Source: Hyphomicrobium methylovorum (GTDB taxonomy: Bacteria > Pseudomonadota > Alphaproteobacteria > Rhizobiales > Hyphomicrobiaceae). Taken from it: a stretch of DNA of 64,000 bases. Each line of letters begins with the position of its first letter. The stretch's first letter is position 1. This document shows, in pieces, positions 16,997 through 25,275 of the stretch. The translations under genes were made by a program, and so were the position numbers. The stretch is from NCBI RefSeq assembly GCF_013626205.1, contig NZ_QHJE01000001.1:1116001-1180000 (forward strand). The letters run 5' to 3'. The notes under the pieces were generated by a model that saw nothing but the letters and a program-made list of their open reading frames with translations, was not told the origin of the DNA and made no database searches.

Positions 16997-17956
16997 ATGC
17001 AGGGCGCGACCATCTCTCGACGCGGGTTTTGCATGTGCTGCTTCGGCGCAGCGCAAGCCGGGTTAGCGGGTTGGTTGACGCCGCGAGAGGCGTATGCCGA
17101 AGCACGCGGACTGGTAAGCCTGATCAAGGACAGCGCAGCCGTCGCACCGATCGTCACTCATCGGTTGCGCAACGGCATCAGCGCGCTTGAAGGATCCGGT
17201 GGGAACATGGCTGTTCTTGCTGGGCCGGATGGGAAGGTTCTGGTCGACGCCGGTATCAGGGTGTCGCGCCCGCAGATCACGAAAGCATTGGCCGACCTTG
17301 GCCCGGACCCAATCTCGCATCTCATCAATACGCACTGGCACTTCGACCACGCCGACGGCAACGAATGGCTGCACGAGGCAGGCGCAAAGATCATCGCTCA
17401 AGACAACACTCGCAAATATCTGCAGCAGGTACAGCGCGTCGAAGACTGGGATTACAACTTCCTCCCGCTGGGCGCTGGCGGAATTCCCAACGACACTTTC
17501 GCCAGCGAGCATACCCTCAAGCTAAATGGTTCGACGCTTGAGCTTCGCTATTACGGCCCCGCTCATACGGATAGCGATATCTCCGTCCATTTCGCCGAGG
17601 CAGACATCCTCCATGCCGGTGACACGTTCTGGAACGGCATCTACCCGTTCATCGACTATTCCACGGGCGGCAGCATCGATGGAATGATCGCCGCCTGTAA
17701 GACCAATCTGGCGCGGGCCACCGATGCAACCATCATCATTCCTGGTCACGGCCATCCGGTAAGCAATCGGGCAGAGCTGCAAGACTTTACCAACATGCTC
17801 GTTGCTGTACGCGAGAACGTCGCCGCTTTGAAGAAACAAGGCCGCACGCGTGCAGAGATCGTAGCTGCGAAGCCCACGGCACTTTTTGACGGCAAGTACG
17901 GCAATTTTGTCATCGACCCGGCGTTCTTCACGCGCTTGGTGTTCGAAGGCGTGTGA
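16997..17956 (+). CDS. MBL-fold metallo-hydrolase with twin-arginine-like leader
   Basis: 319 residues. The N-terminus has S-R-R-G-F-C followed by a hydrophobic run and a cleavage-like AYA near residue 34, so export by the Tat route is likely. Metal motif THWHFDHADG (H-x-H-x-D-H, about 114-123), a further metal histidine in YGPAHTDSDISVHF (H at about 194), and PGHGHPV (about 250) complete the binuclear zinc site of metallo-beta-lactamase-fold hydrolases. GGAG lies 8 nt before the ATG. First gene of a rightward cluster divergent from LysR. The substrate is unknown; detoxification or a quinoprotein-related role are options. Confidence 0.86.
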   Translation: MQGATISRRGFCMCCFGAAQAGLAGWLTPREAYAEARGLVSLIKDSAAVAPIVTHRLRNGISALEGSGGNMAVLAGPDGKVLVDAGIRVSRPQITKALADLGPDPISHLINTHWHFDHADGNEWLHEAGAKIIAQDNTRKYLQQVQRVEDWDYNFLPLGAGGIPNDTFASEHTLKLNGSTLELRYYGPAHTDSDISVHFAEADILHAGDTFWNGIYPFIDYSTGGSIDGMIAACKTNLARATDATIIIPGHGHPVSNRAELQDFTNMLVAVRENVAALKKQGRTRAEIVAAKPTALFDGKYGNFVIDPAFFTRLVFEGV

Positions 17957-17986
17957 TGGCTCGTCGATGAAGCTCGGGAGATTGGG

Positions 17987-18925
17987 ATGACTGCATTCGC
18001 GCTCAGGATAATCGCTAGCATCGGGCTTGCTTGCGCGATGCTCACGAGTGGCGTTGCGGCCGCGACGCATTACCGAAACGTCGATGTCGACGGGGTCAAT
18101 ATCTTCTATCGGGAAGCCGGGCCTGCGGATGCGCCGGTCGTCCTTCTGCTGCACGGCTTTCCAACGTCATCACACATGTTTCGCAATCTCATTCCGGCGC
18201 TTGCAGATCGCTATCACGTGATCGCGCCGGATTATCCAGGGTTCGGGCAGAGTGCAGCACCCGACCACGAGGAATTTTCCTACACCTTCGCACACTATGC
18301 CGACCTGATGGACGCCCTCATGAGCCAGCTCGGCGTTACTCGCTATGCCCTGTATTTGATGGATTACGGTGCACCTGTCGGGTATCGGCTGGCGCTGAAG
18401 CATCCCGAGCGCGTCAGCGCGCTCATAATCCAGAACGGCAATGCGTACGAAGAGGGGCTCAAGACGTTCTGGGATCCCATCAAAGCTTATTGGGCCGATA
18501 ACTCCGACGCCAAGCGGCAGGCCCTCTCGTTCCTAGTGAAGCCCGAGACGACCAAGTTCCAGTACGTCGACGGCGTCAGCGATGTGAGCCGGATCGATCC
18601 TGACAACTGGGTGCATGATCAGGCGTTACTCGATCGCCCTGGTAACAAGGACATCCAGCTCGACTTGTTCCTCGACTACGGCACCAACGTACCGCTCTAC
18701 CCGAAATTCCAGGCGTTCTTCCGTGAACGTCAGCCGCCCGCGCTAATCATCTGGGGGAAGAACGACACCATCTTTCCAGCTGATGGAGCGTACCCTTACA
18801 AACGCGACCTCCCCAACGTCGAGTTTCATCTCTTCGATACCGGTCACTTCGCGCTCGAAGACAAAGCGGACGAGATGATCCCGCTGATGCGCGACTTCCT
18901 CGATCGAAGTCTCGCAGCGAAATGA
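17987..18925 (+). CDS. Exported alpha/beta hydrolase, epoxide hydrolase/dehalogenase-like
   Basis: 312 residues with a signal peptide ([20 protein letters not shown] ... VAAA). Oxyanion motif [17 protein letters not shown] at about 47-63, then PDYPGFGQS. At the nucleophile elbow the sequence is LMDYGAPVG (about 124-132): an Asp replaces Ser, as in epoxide hydrolases and haloalkane dehalogenases. An acid region [11 protein letters not shown] and the C-terminal [10 protein letters not shown] give the catalytic His. It follows the metallo-hydrolase by 30 bp. The combination of two exported hydrolases and a flavoprotein hints at handling of an electrophilic or halogenated compound, which is inference. 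Confidence 0.86.
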   Translation: MTAFALRIIASIGLACAMLTSGVAAATHYRNVDVDGVNIFYREAGPADAPVVLLLHGFPTSSHMFRNLIPALADRYHVIAPDYPGFGQSAAPDHEEFSYTFAHYADLMDALMSQLGVTRYALYLMDYGAPVGYRLALKHPERVSALIIQNGNAYEEGLKTFWDPIKAYWADNSDAKRQALSFLVKPETTKFQYVDGVSDVSRIDPDNWVHDQALLDRPGNKDIQLDLFLDYGTNVPLYPKFQAFFRERQPPALIIWGKNDTIFPADGAYPYKRDLPNVEFHLFDTGHFALEDKADEMIPLMRDFLDRSLAAK

Positions 18926-18962
18926 GCGGGAGGAACTAGCTAAGTCCGGGAGGCGAAGTAAA

Positions 18963-19091
18963 TCCCATGACCCGCAACACCTTCTCCTGTGCTTCGATGC
19001 TGATGAAGTCGCCGTAGTGCTCGCCGAACGAGACACGCGCATCGATGCGCTGGACGCGAAGATCAAACAGGTGAAGCGCAAAGAGACCTGA
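18963..19091 (+). other. Possible 3' remnant of an ORF coupled to the flavoprotein gene
   Basis: This frame is open back into the end of the hydrolase gene and ends in a TGA that overlaps the next ATG (TGATG at 19089-19093). Its tail (FDADEVAVVLAERDTRIDAL, then a basic helix ending KQVKRKET) looks like the C-terminal helix of a regulator or coiled-coil protein, without a credible start. It may be the stub of a deleted gene. Weak evidence. Confidence 0.2.
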
Positions 19092-20479
19092 TGACCGCAG
19101 GAGGGTGCGTGCAGACAGAGCATTTCGACGATCTGATCATAGGAAGTGGCGAAGGTGGAAAGTATCTCGCGTGGCATCTGGCGCGCGGAGGCAGCCGGAC
19201 GGCGGTGATCGAACGCAAGCTCATCGGTGGCTCCTGCCCGAATACCAATTGCCTTCCCAGCAAAAGTGAAATCTGGAGTGCTGAAGTAGCACATCTCGCC
19301 CGGCACGCGGGCCAATACGGTACGACGACGGGCACCGTGAGCGTCGATATGGCAAGAGTCCTCGCGCGGAAGCGGGAGATGGTCAGCGGACTCGTCGCGA
19401 TGCACCTCGATCTGTTCAGGCAAAGCGGCGCCAGACTCATCATGGGGGACGCGCGCTTCGTGTCGCCGAAGACGGTCGAGGTCGCGCTCAACGACGGAGG
19501 CGTCGCAACGTTCACTGGCGACCGTGTGTTCATCAACGTCGGGACACACGCGATCATTCCCGCCATTCCGGGACTGGCTGCCGCTGCGCCGATGACAAAC
19601 ATCGAGCTTCTGGAGCTCGACCGGTTACCGCAGCATCTCTTCGTTCTCGGCGGCGGCTATGTCGGGCTCGAGATGGCTCAGGCCTACCGCCGCTTCGGCT
19701 CCGAAGTGACCATCCTCGAATCCGGGCCGCACATCGCCGGCAGAGAAGATGCTGATGTCGCTGACGAGATCACACGCAGTCTTCGCGACGAAGCCATTAC
19801 GATCCATTCCAATTGCAAGGTGACCGGAGTCGATGGGCGGTCAGGCGACAACGTGGCCGTTCAGTCCGACCTTGGCGTCATCAAAGGCAGTGACATCCTG
19901 GTCGCGGCGGGGCGAACACCGAACACCAATGGCATCGGGTTGAATCTGGCTGGCGTCGAACTCGACGGACGCGGCTACATTACAGTCAACGATCGGTTGG
20001 AGACGACCGCGCCTGACACCTGGGCCATCGGCGAGTGCGCCGGTAGCGAGCAGTTCACCCATGTCTCATTCGATGATTTTCGTATCATCCGCGACAACCT
20101 TGCTGGTGGCTCCCGCAGCAAAAAGGGCCGCCTGATCCCCTACTGCATGTTCACCGATCCGCAGCTCGGCCGGGTGGGCCTTAGCGAGACGGAAGCTAAG
20201 TCCCTCGGCATCGCAGTTCGCGTGGCAAAGCTTCCGATCGCTGCGGTTCCGAGAACGAGGACAACGTCCGAGACGAAGGGCTTCATGAAGGTTCTCGTCG
20301 GCGCGGACGACAGAATAGTCGGCTTCGCCATGATCGGCGCGGACGCTGGAGACGTCATGGCCACCGTGCAAACAGCGATGCTGGCGAACATCCCCTACCA
20401 GGTCCTGCGCGAAGCGATCTTTGCGCACCCCACAATGACCGAAGGGCTTGGCCCCCTACTGTCGCGACTAGAAAGCTGA
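19091..20479 (+). CDS. Mercuric-reductase-like pyridine nucleotide-disulfide oxidoreductase
   Basis: 462 residues. FAD-binding DDLIIGSGEGGKYLAWHLA near the N-terminus, then the redox-active disulfide GGSCPNTNCLPSK (Cys47 and about Cys52) in the C-x4-C spacing of the family. A second Rossmann motif FVLGGGYVGLEMAQ (about 184-197) binds NAD(P)H, and AHPTMTEGLGPLL near the C-terminus holds the His-Glu-type dyad region. There is no N-terminal heavy-metal-associated domain and no C-terminal Cys pair of true MerA, so mercury reduction is unlikely. Probably a general disulfide or electrophile reductase made with the two hydrolases upstream. Confidence 0.88.
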   Translation: MTAGGCVQTEHFDDLIIGSGEGGKYLAWHLARGGSRTAVIERKLIGGSCPNTNCLPSKSEIWSAEVAHLARHAGQYGTTTGTVSVDMARVLARKREMVSGLVAMHLDLFRQSGARLIMGDARFVSPKTVEVALNDGGVATFTGDRVFINVGTHAIIPAIPGLAAAAPMTNIELLELDRLPQHLFVLGGGYVGLEMAQAYRRFGSEVTILESGPHIAGREDADVADEITRSLRDEAITIHSNCKVTGVDGRSGDNVAVQSDLGVIKGSDILVAAGRTPNTNGIGLNLAGVELDGRGYITVNDRLETTAPDTWAIGECAGSEQFTHVSFDDFRIIRDNLAGGSRSKKGRLIPYCMFTDPQLGRVGLSETEAKSLGIAVRVAKLPIAAVPRTRTTSETKGFMKVLVGADDRIVGFAMIGADAGDVMATVQTAMLANIPYQVLREAIFAHPTMTEGLGPLLSRLES

Positions 20480-20524
20480 AGACCGACGCGCACCAACAGT
20501 TGGATTATCGGCAAGGAGAGAGCC

Positions 20525-20803
20525 ATGACTCAACATGTACTGTTCATCGTCACCAATGCACCTGTGATCGGCCCACACAGCCGCAAGACCGGCTTCTTCT
20601 TTGCCGAGGTCGCCCATCCGTTCGACGCGCTCGACGACGCGGGCATCGCAATCGAGTTCTCATCCCCCACCGGCGGGTGGACGCCTTACGACGCATACGA
20701 TGAGAAAGACCCAGCGCAGAAGGCGTTCTTCGAGAGCAAGGCATTTCGTCGGCTCAACCGCAGTCGCAAACTGTCTGACGTCGATGCGGCAGACTACGAC
20801 GCT
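20525..20803 (+). pseudogene. DJ-1/PfpI (Hsp31-like) gene, 3'-truncated
   Basis: Good start: ATG with AAGGAGAG upstream. The first 93 codons read as the N-terminal half of a DJ-1/PfpI class I glutamine-amidotransferase-like protein (MTQHVLFIVTNAPVIGPHSR ... GWTPYDAYDE ... DVDAADYDA). Family members continue after D-Y-D-A with a glycine-rich loop and then the nucleophilic Cys; here the sequence switches instead to a different reading that stops at 20845. The catalytic Cys is therefore missing. The last similarity ends at about 20803, exactly where autotransporter sequence begins in another frame. It was probably the fourth gene of the LysR-controlled cluster. Confidence 0.8.
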
Positions 20804-22145
20804 AGGCGGCACGCTTGGCATCAACACGCATCTGGGTGGCGATGACTCGCAGTCCGATCGTTTGGTCATCGATGGCGGCAACGGGTTGGGCTCGTCACGG
20901 CTTGCCGTCACCAATGTTGGCGGTGCTGGCGCCCTCACGCAGGTCAATGGCATCCTCGTGGTCGATACGATCAATGGTGGCAGTACAGTGCCCGGCTTGT
21001 TCACGCTCGCCGCGCCCGTTGTTGCCGGCCCGTATGAATATTCGCTCTATCGCGGCAGTGTGGATGCTTCGAATCCCGATGCCTGGTATCTGCGTTCCGT
21101 GCTTGACTGCTCGCTAGATCCAACCGCACCGGTCTGCTCATCTCCCACTCCGGGGCCAGAATATCGCCAGGAAGCCTCGCTGTATGCGGCCGTGCCAGCG
21201 ATGACACTGCTCTACGGTCGCCTGATGCTTGACACTCTGCATGAGCGACGTGGTGAGACCATCAACTCCAATACGGGTGATGCATCCAACGCTGCTTGGG
21301 CGCGCGTTATCGGCCAGCATGGCGATCGCGACGGCGACAGGAGCGGCGTCTACGGCTCAGGACCGAAATACGATTATGACTTCTGGGCCTTCCAAGGCGG
21401 CATGGACCTTTATCGTGATGGCGAGGTCGGCACCTCGCGCAACCGCGCTGGCGCATTTCTCGCCATTGGTCACGGTTCGGGCGATGTCGATCACTTCGGC
21501 GTCGGCAGGGCCGGCGAAAACAGCTTCATGGCCTACTCGTGGGGTGCGTACTGGACGCACCACACTCCCAGCAATGCATACATCGACACGCTGCTGATGG
21601 GCACTTGGTACGATATCGATGCCAAGTCGAACCGCGGACCGAAGATGAGTACAGATGGCGCTGCGTTCGGCGCATCGATTGAAGCCGGCTATCCGGTGTA
21701 CACCGACCGGAGTGGCTTCAGTATCGAGCCACAGGCGCAGCTCGCCTATCAGGTCATCGATCTCAACAACGGTGCGGACGCTTGGGCGCAAGTGGATTTC
21801 GACAACGTGAGTTCTCTTGCGGGCCGGGTGGGTGTGCGCTTCGCGCAGGATTTCGGCGCGCAGACTTGGCTGCCGGGTGCACCGTCGGCCCTCACCGCCT
21901 GGATACGCCCGAACTTCTGGTACGAGTTCCAGGGCGATCCGAAGACGAAGTTCTCGACGGACACCGGCTTTGTTCCGTTGGCGGCCAACATGGGCGGCCC
22001 GACGTTCGAGATCAACGGCGGCTTCACCGCAGACATTGGTGGTGGCGCTTCCATCTATGCCAACGCATCTTACCTCGTCGGCATGGGCGAACACGCTGAC
22101 GGCAACGCCTATGACGGGAAGCTCGGCATCAAGGTTGCCTGGTGA
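20804..22145 (+). pseudogene. Autotransporter gene, 5'-truncated (end of passenger and beta-barrel)
   Basis: About 446 codons beginning GGTLGINTHLGGDDSQSDRL, typical of the last passenger repeats of large type V autotransporters, then PEYRQEASLYAAVPAMTLLYG and a full C-terminal beta-barrel domain (N-terminal part ASNAAWARVIGQHGDRDGD, closing strand with YDGKLGIKVAW and a terminal aromatic). The signal peptide and most of the passenger are absent. The frame extends upstream into the DJ-1 remnant but out of its frame, so no functional protein is expected. It is a different subfamily from the intact autotransporter at 25276. Best read as the residue of a deletion or recombination. Confidence 0.8.
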
Positions 22146-22464
22146 GTATTACCCCCGCTGGTCGGCAACGTCCGTTCGACGCTTCAAGGGGATGAGCGGA
22201 CGTAGCTGCCCGTGAACGGCGTCATTTTCGGATTTTATCGCGCTAGAGGCCTGCAAATGCTGAGATCTTGTCGAGCGTAATCATCGGCTCTTCGCTGGCG
22301 TTGCGCGCATCTGATCCTCAGCAGACTTGCATAGATCGCTCTTCCGTACGTGTGGCAAGTCATAGTCGCATTGCGGGAAAAATCTGGACCGGCAACGGTC
22401 TTCACTTGGCAGCCACCAAGCACTCGACTAGCGTCCGCGTAAATTTGTTTTTACGGGGGGTGTA
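22146..22464. other. Intergenic region after the autotransporter remnant
   Basis: 319 bp; no convincing ORF, RNA or terminator seen. A G-rich ribosome-binding stretch at its right end serves the gene at 22465. Confidence 0.35.
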
Positions 22465-22764
22465 ATGCAGATTCTCAAATTAGGCGTCGTGGCAGCGGTT
22501 ATGGCGTGCGCACTTTCGGCGCAAGCTCAGGCGGCCGATTGCACCAAGGTCGCGGCCATCGGTACGAACTTCACCCACGATGCCGCCGTGCTGTTCTCCA
22601 CAAACGCTCTAAAGAATACGCTCGCCGGGCGGGGGCTCATAGGGAAGGGACCAGTGAAAACCACCTGCAAACCAAGCTCGGCGATGATTGAATGTCGTTC
22701 CTCGCAGACGGCCTGCAAGGGCGGGACAGCCGCTGCATGCTTGGGCGCGTGGCTATGTTTCTGA
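22465..22764 (+). CDS. Small Cys-rich secreted protein
   Basis: 99 residues. ATG preceded by a run of six G (about 22455-22460). Residues 1-24 are a signal peptide (MQILKLGVVAAVMACALSAQ, then AQA-AD). The mature protein of about 75 residues has six cysteines (one near the new N-terminus, one after TT, one in EC-R, one in TACKGG, one in AACLG and one in the final LCF), consistent with up to three disulfides. No family is recognised. It stands alone in an accessory stretch. Candidate periplasmic or extracellular small protein; function unknown. Confidence 0.6.
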   Translation: MQILKLGVVAAVMACALSAQAQAADCTKVAAIGTNFTHDAAVLFSTNALKNTLAGRGLIGKGPVKTTCKPSSAMIECRSSQTACKGGTAAACLGAWLCF

Positions 22765-22925
22765 GCCACTAGACGGGCAATTGTGAGTTACCGGTATCGC
22801 GGTCGATTTGGATACGTCTAAAAGCGGACCTCGATTGCGGTACTGCAATAGCTGATCGTCTATTTGTTTTGACGATCGCGAGAGCTGCCATCCAGTCAGC
22901 TCCGCTCATCGGCATTTGATAGTCC

Positions 22926-24461
22926 CTAGACAGCTACCTTCGCTGCACTGTGAGTAATCGCTGCATAGGCATGTCCGACATCGGTCAAGGCCGGGTCGGA
23001 TGCGAAGTTTTCGGTCGGCCGGAACGCATCTGTCTGGCATAGGGCGAAAGCAATCAACTTCACGAAGTTTTCGTCCTCGAAATAGGACGTATGAATTAGC
23101 TCGCGCCACGTCAGATAGTCGGCGATCACATCGCGTGTCGCCTCCGACGTGTCTGCTGCTATCAAACTATCAACGACGTTGCGGAACTTCGGGATGGCCG
23201 TACCTATCGCGCGGTCGCTTGCGGTCTCTATGCCGTCTGCGATCCCTGCCGGCAGCGGAGGAAACCCGTGCGTCAGCCATAACGGCCACTCGCTTGTGTC
23301 GATCGCTGAATCCTCCAACGTATCGCTGCCGTAGGTAGCCGCTTTGATCTGCGCAAGAGTCAACGGATTGAGGATCGTGCTTAGGCCGTGACTGACAAGC
23401 TTGGCGATGCCGTCAAAAGTTAGCGTCAGCACGTAGGCCGCCCCGACGAGCAGCGCGATACCGAGCCCCACCAGGGCGAACTGTACGGGAAGAGGCGCTG
23501 TCACTAATTCGCCGCCGGGATACAGCAGGTTGGCCGGGATGACGAGCAAACCAAGGAACAGGACTGCGGCATTCTCGAAAATGTTGGCGCCCGCGGACGG
23601 GTACAGGTCGATAAAGTTGTCCCGATCGATGACCGAAAACACCTGGCCGGCAATCACATTCATGATCGATTGCGAATTGAGCGCCCACAAGCACGCAAGT
23701 GGAATTATGCCAATCGAAAAAAGGCTGAGCGCCGACGCTGCGAAATGGCGCGGAAAGATCGACACATCTACCCGCTTCACCGCCCTGAGGCACTGCACGG
23801 CTTCATCCTTCGCATGCCATAGCGACAGCCATCGGTCGGCGAAGTGCGTGCCCGCGAAACTGCGATAGCGCGAATTGAAGGCCAATGAGCGACGAGATTC
23901 CTTGTAACGTAGCACCGCATAGAACAGTGCAATTGGAGCGATGAATGTCGCCAGCAGCATGATCCACGCTGCAGGCTCATCCGACACCGAACCTCCCATC
24001 GCAATCAGGATGCCGAGAAACAAGAACGTCAGCAAGGTGAGGTAGATGGCCTTACCGAGAATGCCAAGCCGAGAAAACAGAAACCGCTGACGCTCCGTTT
24101 TGATGAATGGCGTGCCGACGGTAATCCAGCGCTGCATGAGCGGTAGCGACTGCCGATCCCGTGCGGCGTTCAACAGCGCGGCTCCGAGAACCGATCCTCC
24201 ATGGCTGTGCGCGATCACGGCGTACGGCTTTCCGGCTGCCTCCACTTCCACCAGCTTCGCCGCCAGTTGCTCCCCGGCACGCCTGCGCCCTGCCTCGCTA
24301 TTCAAGCCCGTCCAGACGAACGGCTCGATGACGAGTTCACCATCGGCGCCTTCGATCAGCTTGGGCAGGTCCGAAGCAAATCCACTTCCCCGCTGCCACC
24401 ACTTTTGCCCCTCTAGCGGTCCGCTGGCAAACGTGCCGTGGACTGTAACGATCGTCGCCAT
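22926..24461 (-). CDS. Membrane-anchored esterase-like alpha/beta hydrolase
   Basis: 511 residues from the ATG at 24461, chosen for GAGGG 5 nt upstream and because it directly opens the fold (MATIVTVHGTFASGP); an in-frame extension to 24734 lacks coding character. The N-terminal 150 residues have the hydrolase pattern: HGT oxyanion motif and nucleophile box AHSHGGS (G-x-S-x-G type variant, near residue 97). About five hydrophobic segments follow (LGKAIYLTLLTFLFLGILIA, AAWIMLLATFIAPIALFYAV, ALSLFSIGIIPLACLWAL, AAVLFLGLLVIPANLLY, FALVGLGIALLVGAAYVLTL). A soluble C-terminal part of 130 residues ends the protein. Lipase or peptidase-like role uncertain. Confidence 0.75.
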   Translation of the reverse strand: MATIVTVHGTFASGPLEGQKWWQRGSGFASDLPKLIEGADGELVIEPFVWTGLNSEAGRRRAGEQLAAKLVEVEAAGKPYAVIAHSHGGSVLGAALLNAARDRQSLPLMQRWITVGTPFIKTERQRFLFSRLGILGKAIYLTLLTFLFLGILIAMGGSVSDEPAAWIMLLATFIAPIALFYAVLRYKESRRSLAFNSRYRSFAGTHFADRWLSLWHAKDEAVQCLRAVKRVDVSIFPRHFAASALSLFSIGIIPLACLWALNSQSIMNVIAGQVFSVIDRDNFIDLYPSAGANIFENAAVLFLGLLVIPANLLYPGGELVTAPLPVQFALVGLGIALLVGAAYVLTLTFDGIAKLVSHGLSTILNPLTLAQIKAATYGSDTLEDSAIDTSEWPLWLTHGFPPLPAGIADGIETASDRAIGTAIPKFRNVVDSLIAADTSEATRDVIADYLTWRELIHTSYFEDENFVKLIAFALCQTDAFRPTENFASDPALTDVGHAYAAITHSAAKVAV

Positions 24462-25275
24462 TCTGCCCTCGCAAACACAAATAGAGGGCCGCTTCGCCAG
24501 AAGCTTCGCGTTCCCCCGTTCCTCGGTTAGCGCGAGGCCGACATCCGGCCAATCGTTATTTTTGAGGCGTGCCCTCAGTTTCCCCGCTGCTGATATTTGC
24601 CGCGATACTGAGGCGCAAAATTCCCGGGTTTGCCCCACGAGCAGACATCGACCCGGAGATGGGTTGGGTCCGAGCCTGAGTTGTGGCCGACGCTTCCGGG
24701 AAGTTTTCTGCGCCAGCCATTGCGAGCTGACCACGCAGACGCGGCTAACGCGATTGCGAGCGAGGCTGTTGGCGAGTCGGGAAGCGCGCGGGTGGCCAAT
24801 CGGCTTTTAAGACGTTGGCAAATCGTCAGCATACGTTTCTAAATTGTATTTTTCTGGCGACTAATTACGTCAGTGTAGATACTGATTTTGCGCAGCAGAA
24901 AGCTAGCAAACATTGGCGTTTTTGATCAGCTTCGTCCGGCAGTTCAGGAAGTTCATGCCATCAGTGTGCCAATTATCTTAAAACAATCGTGTGCCACGCG
25001 CTGCGTGATGTGCTACCCGAATCTAAGTGGGGGGAACGCTGACGACTTCAGGTCTATTTCAGATCCTGAAAGGTTGCGCGTTGACGGAATCGCCGAAACT
25101 TCGGCGGAGTGGATGATTTGCTTTGAAGATAAGCAAATCCTGACGGGGAACGGCACAACCCAAGCGTCTCCGCCTTGCTGCAGACCTTTGTGTCGGCACC
25201 AGCACAGGCAATCATCAGTCGTCGGATAATTCGACTGGAGAGGGTGTGCCACGGGAGAATTCAGGGGGATCCCGA
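24462..25275. other. Long divergent intergenic region in the accessory stretch
   Basis: 814 bp between the esterase-like gene and the autotransporter. It contains several short reading frames in both directions, none with family resemblance, ribosome-binding site and credible composition together. An AT-rich part near 24835-24895 could hold promoters. It may be the worn remains of lost genes. Confidence 0.35.

Noticed and set aside
19091-20479. True mercuric reductase (merA)
   Set aside because: No HMA domain, no C-terminal Cys pair, and no merR/T/P neighbours.
24462-24734. N-terminal extension of the esterase-like gene
   Set aside because: Composition is unlike coding sequence and a good Shine-Dalgarno and fold start are at 24461.
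24575-24832. Small leftward frame resembling a mobile-element relic
   Set aside because: No recognisable transposase or resolvase motif; too weak to call.
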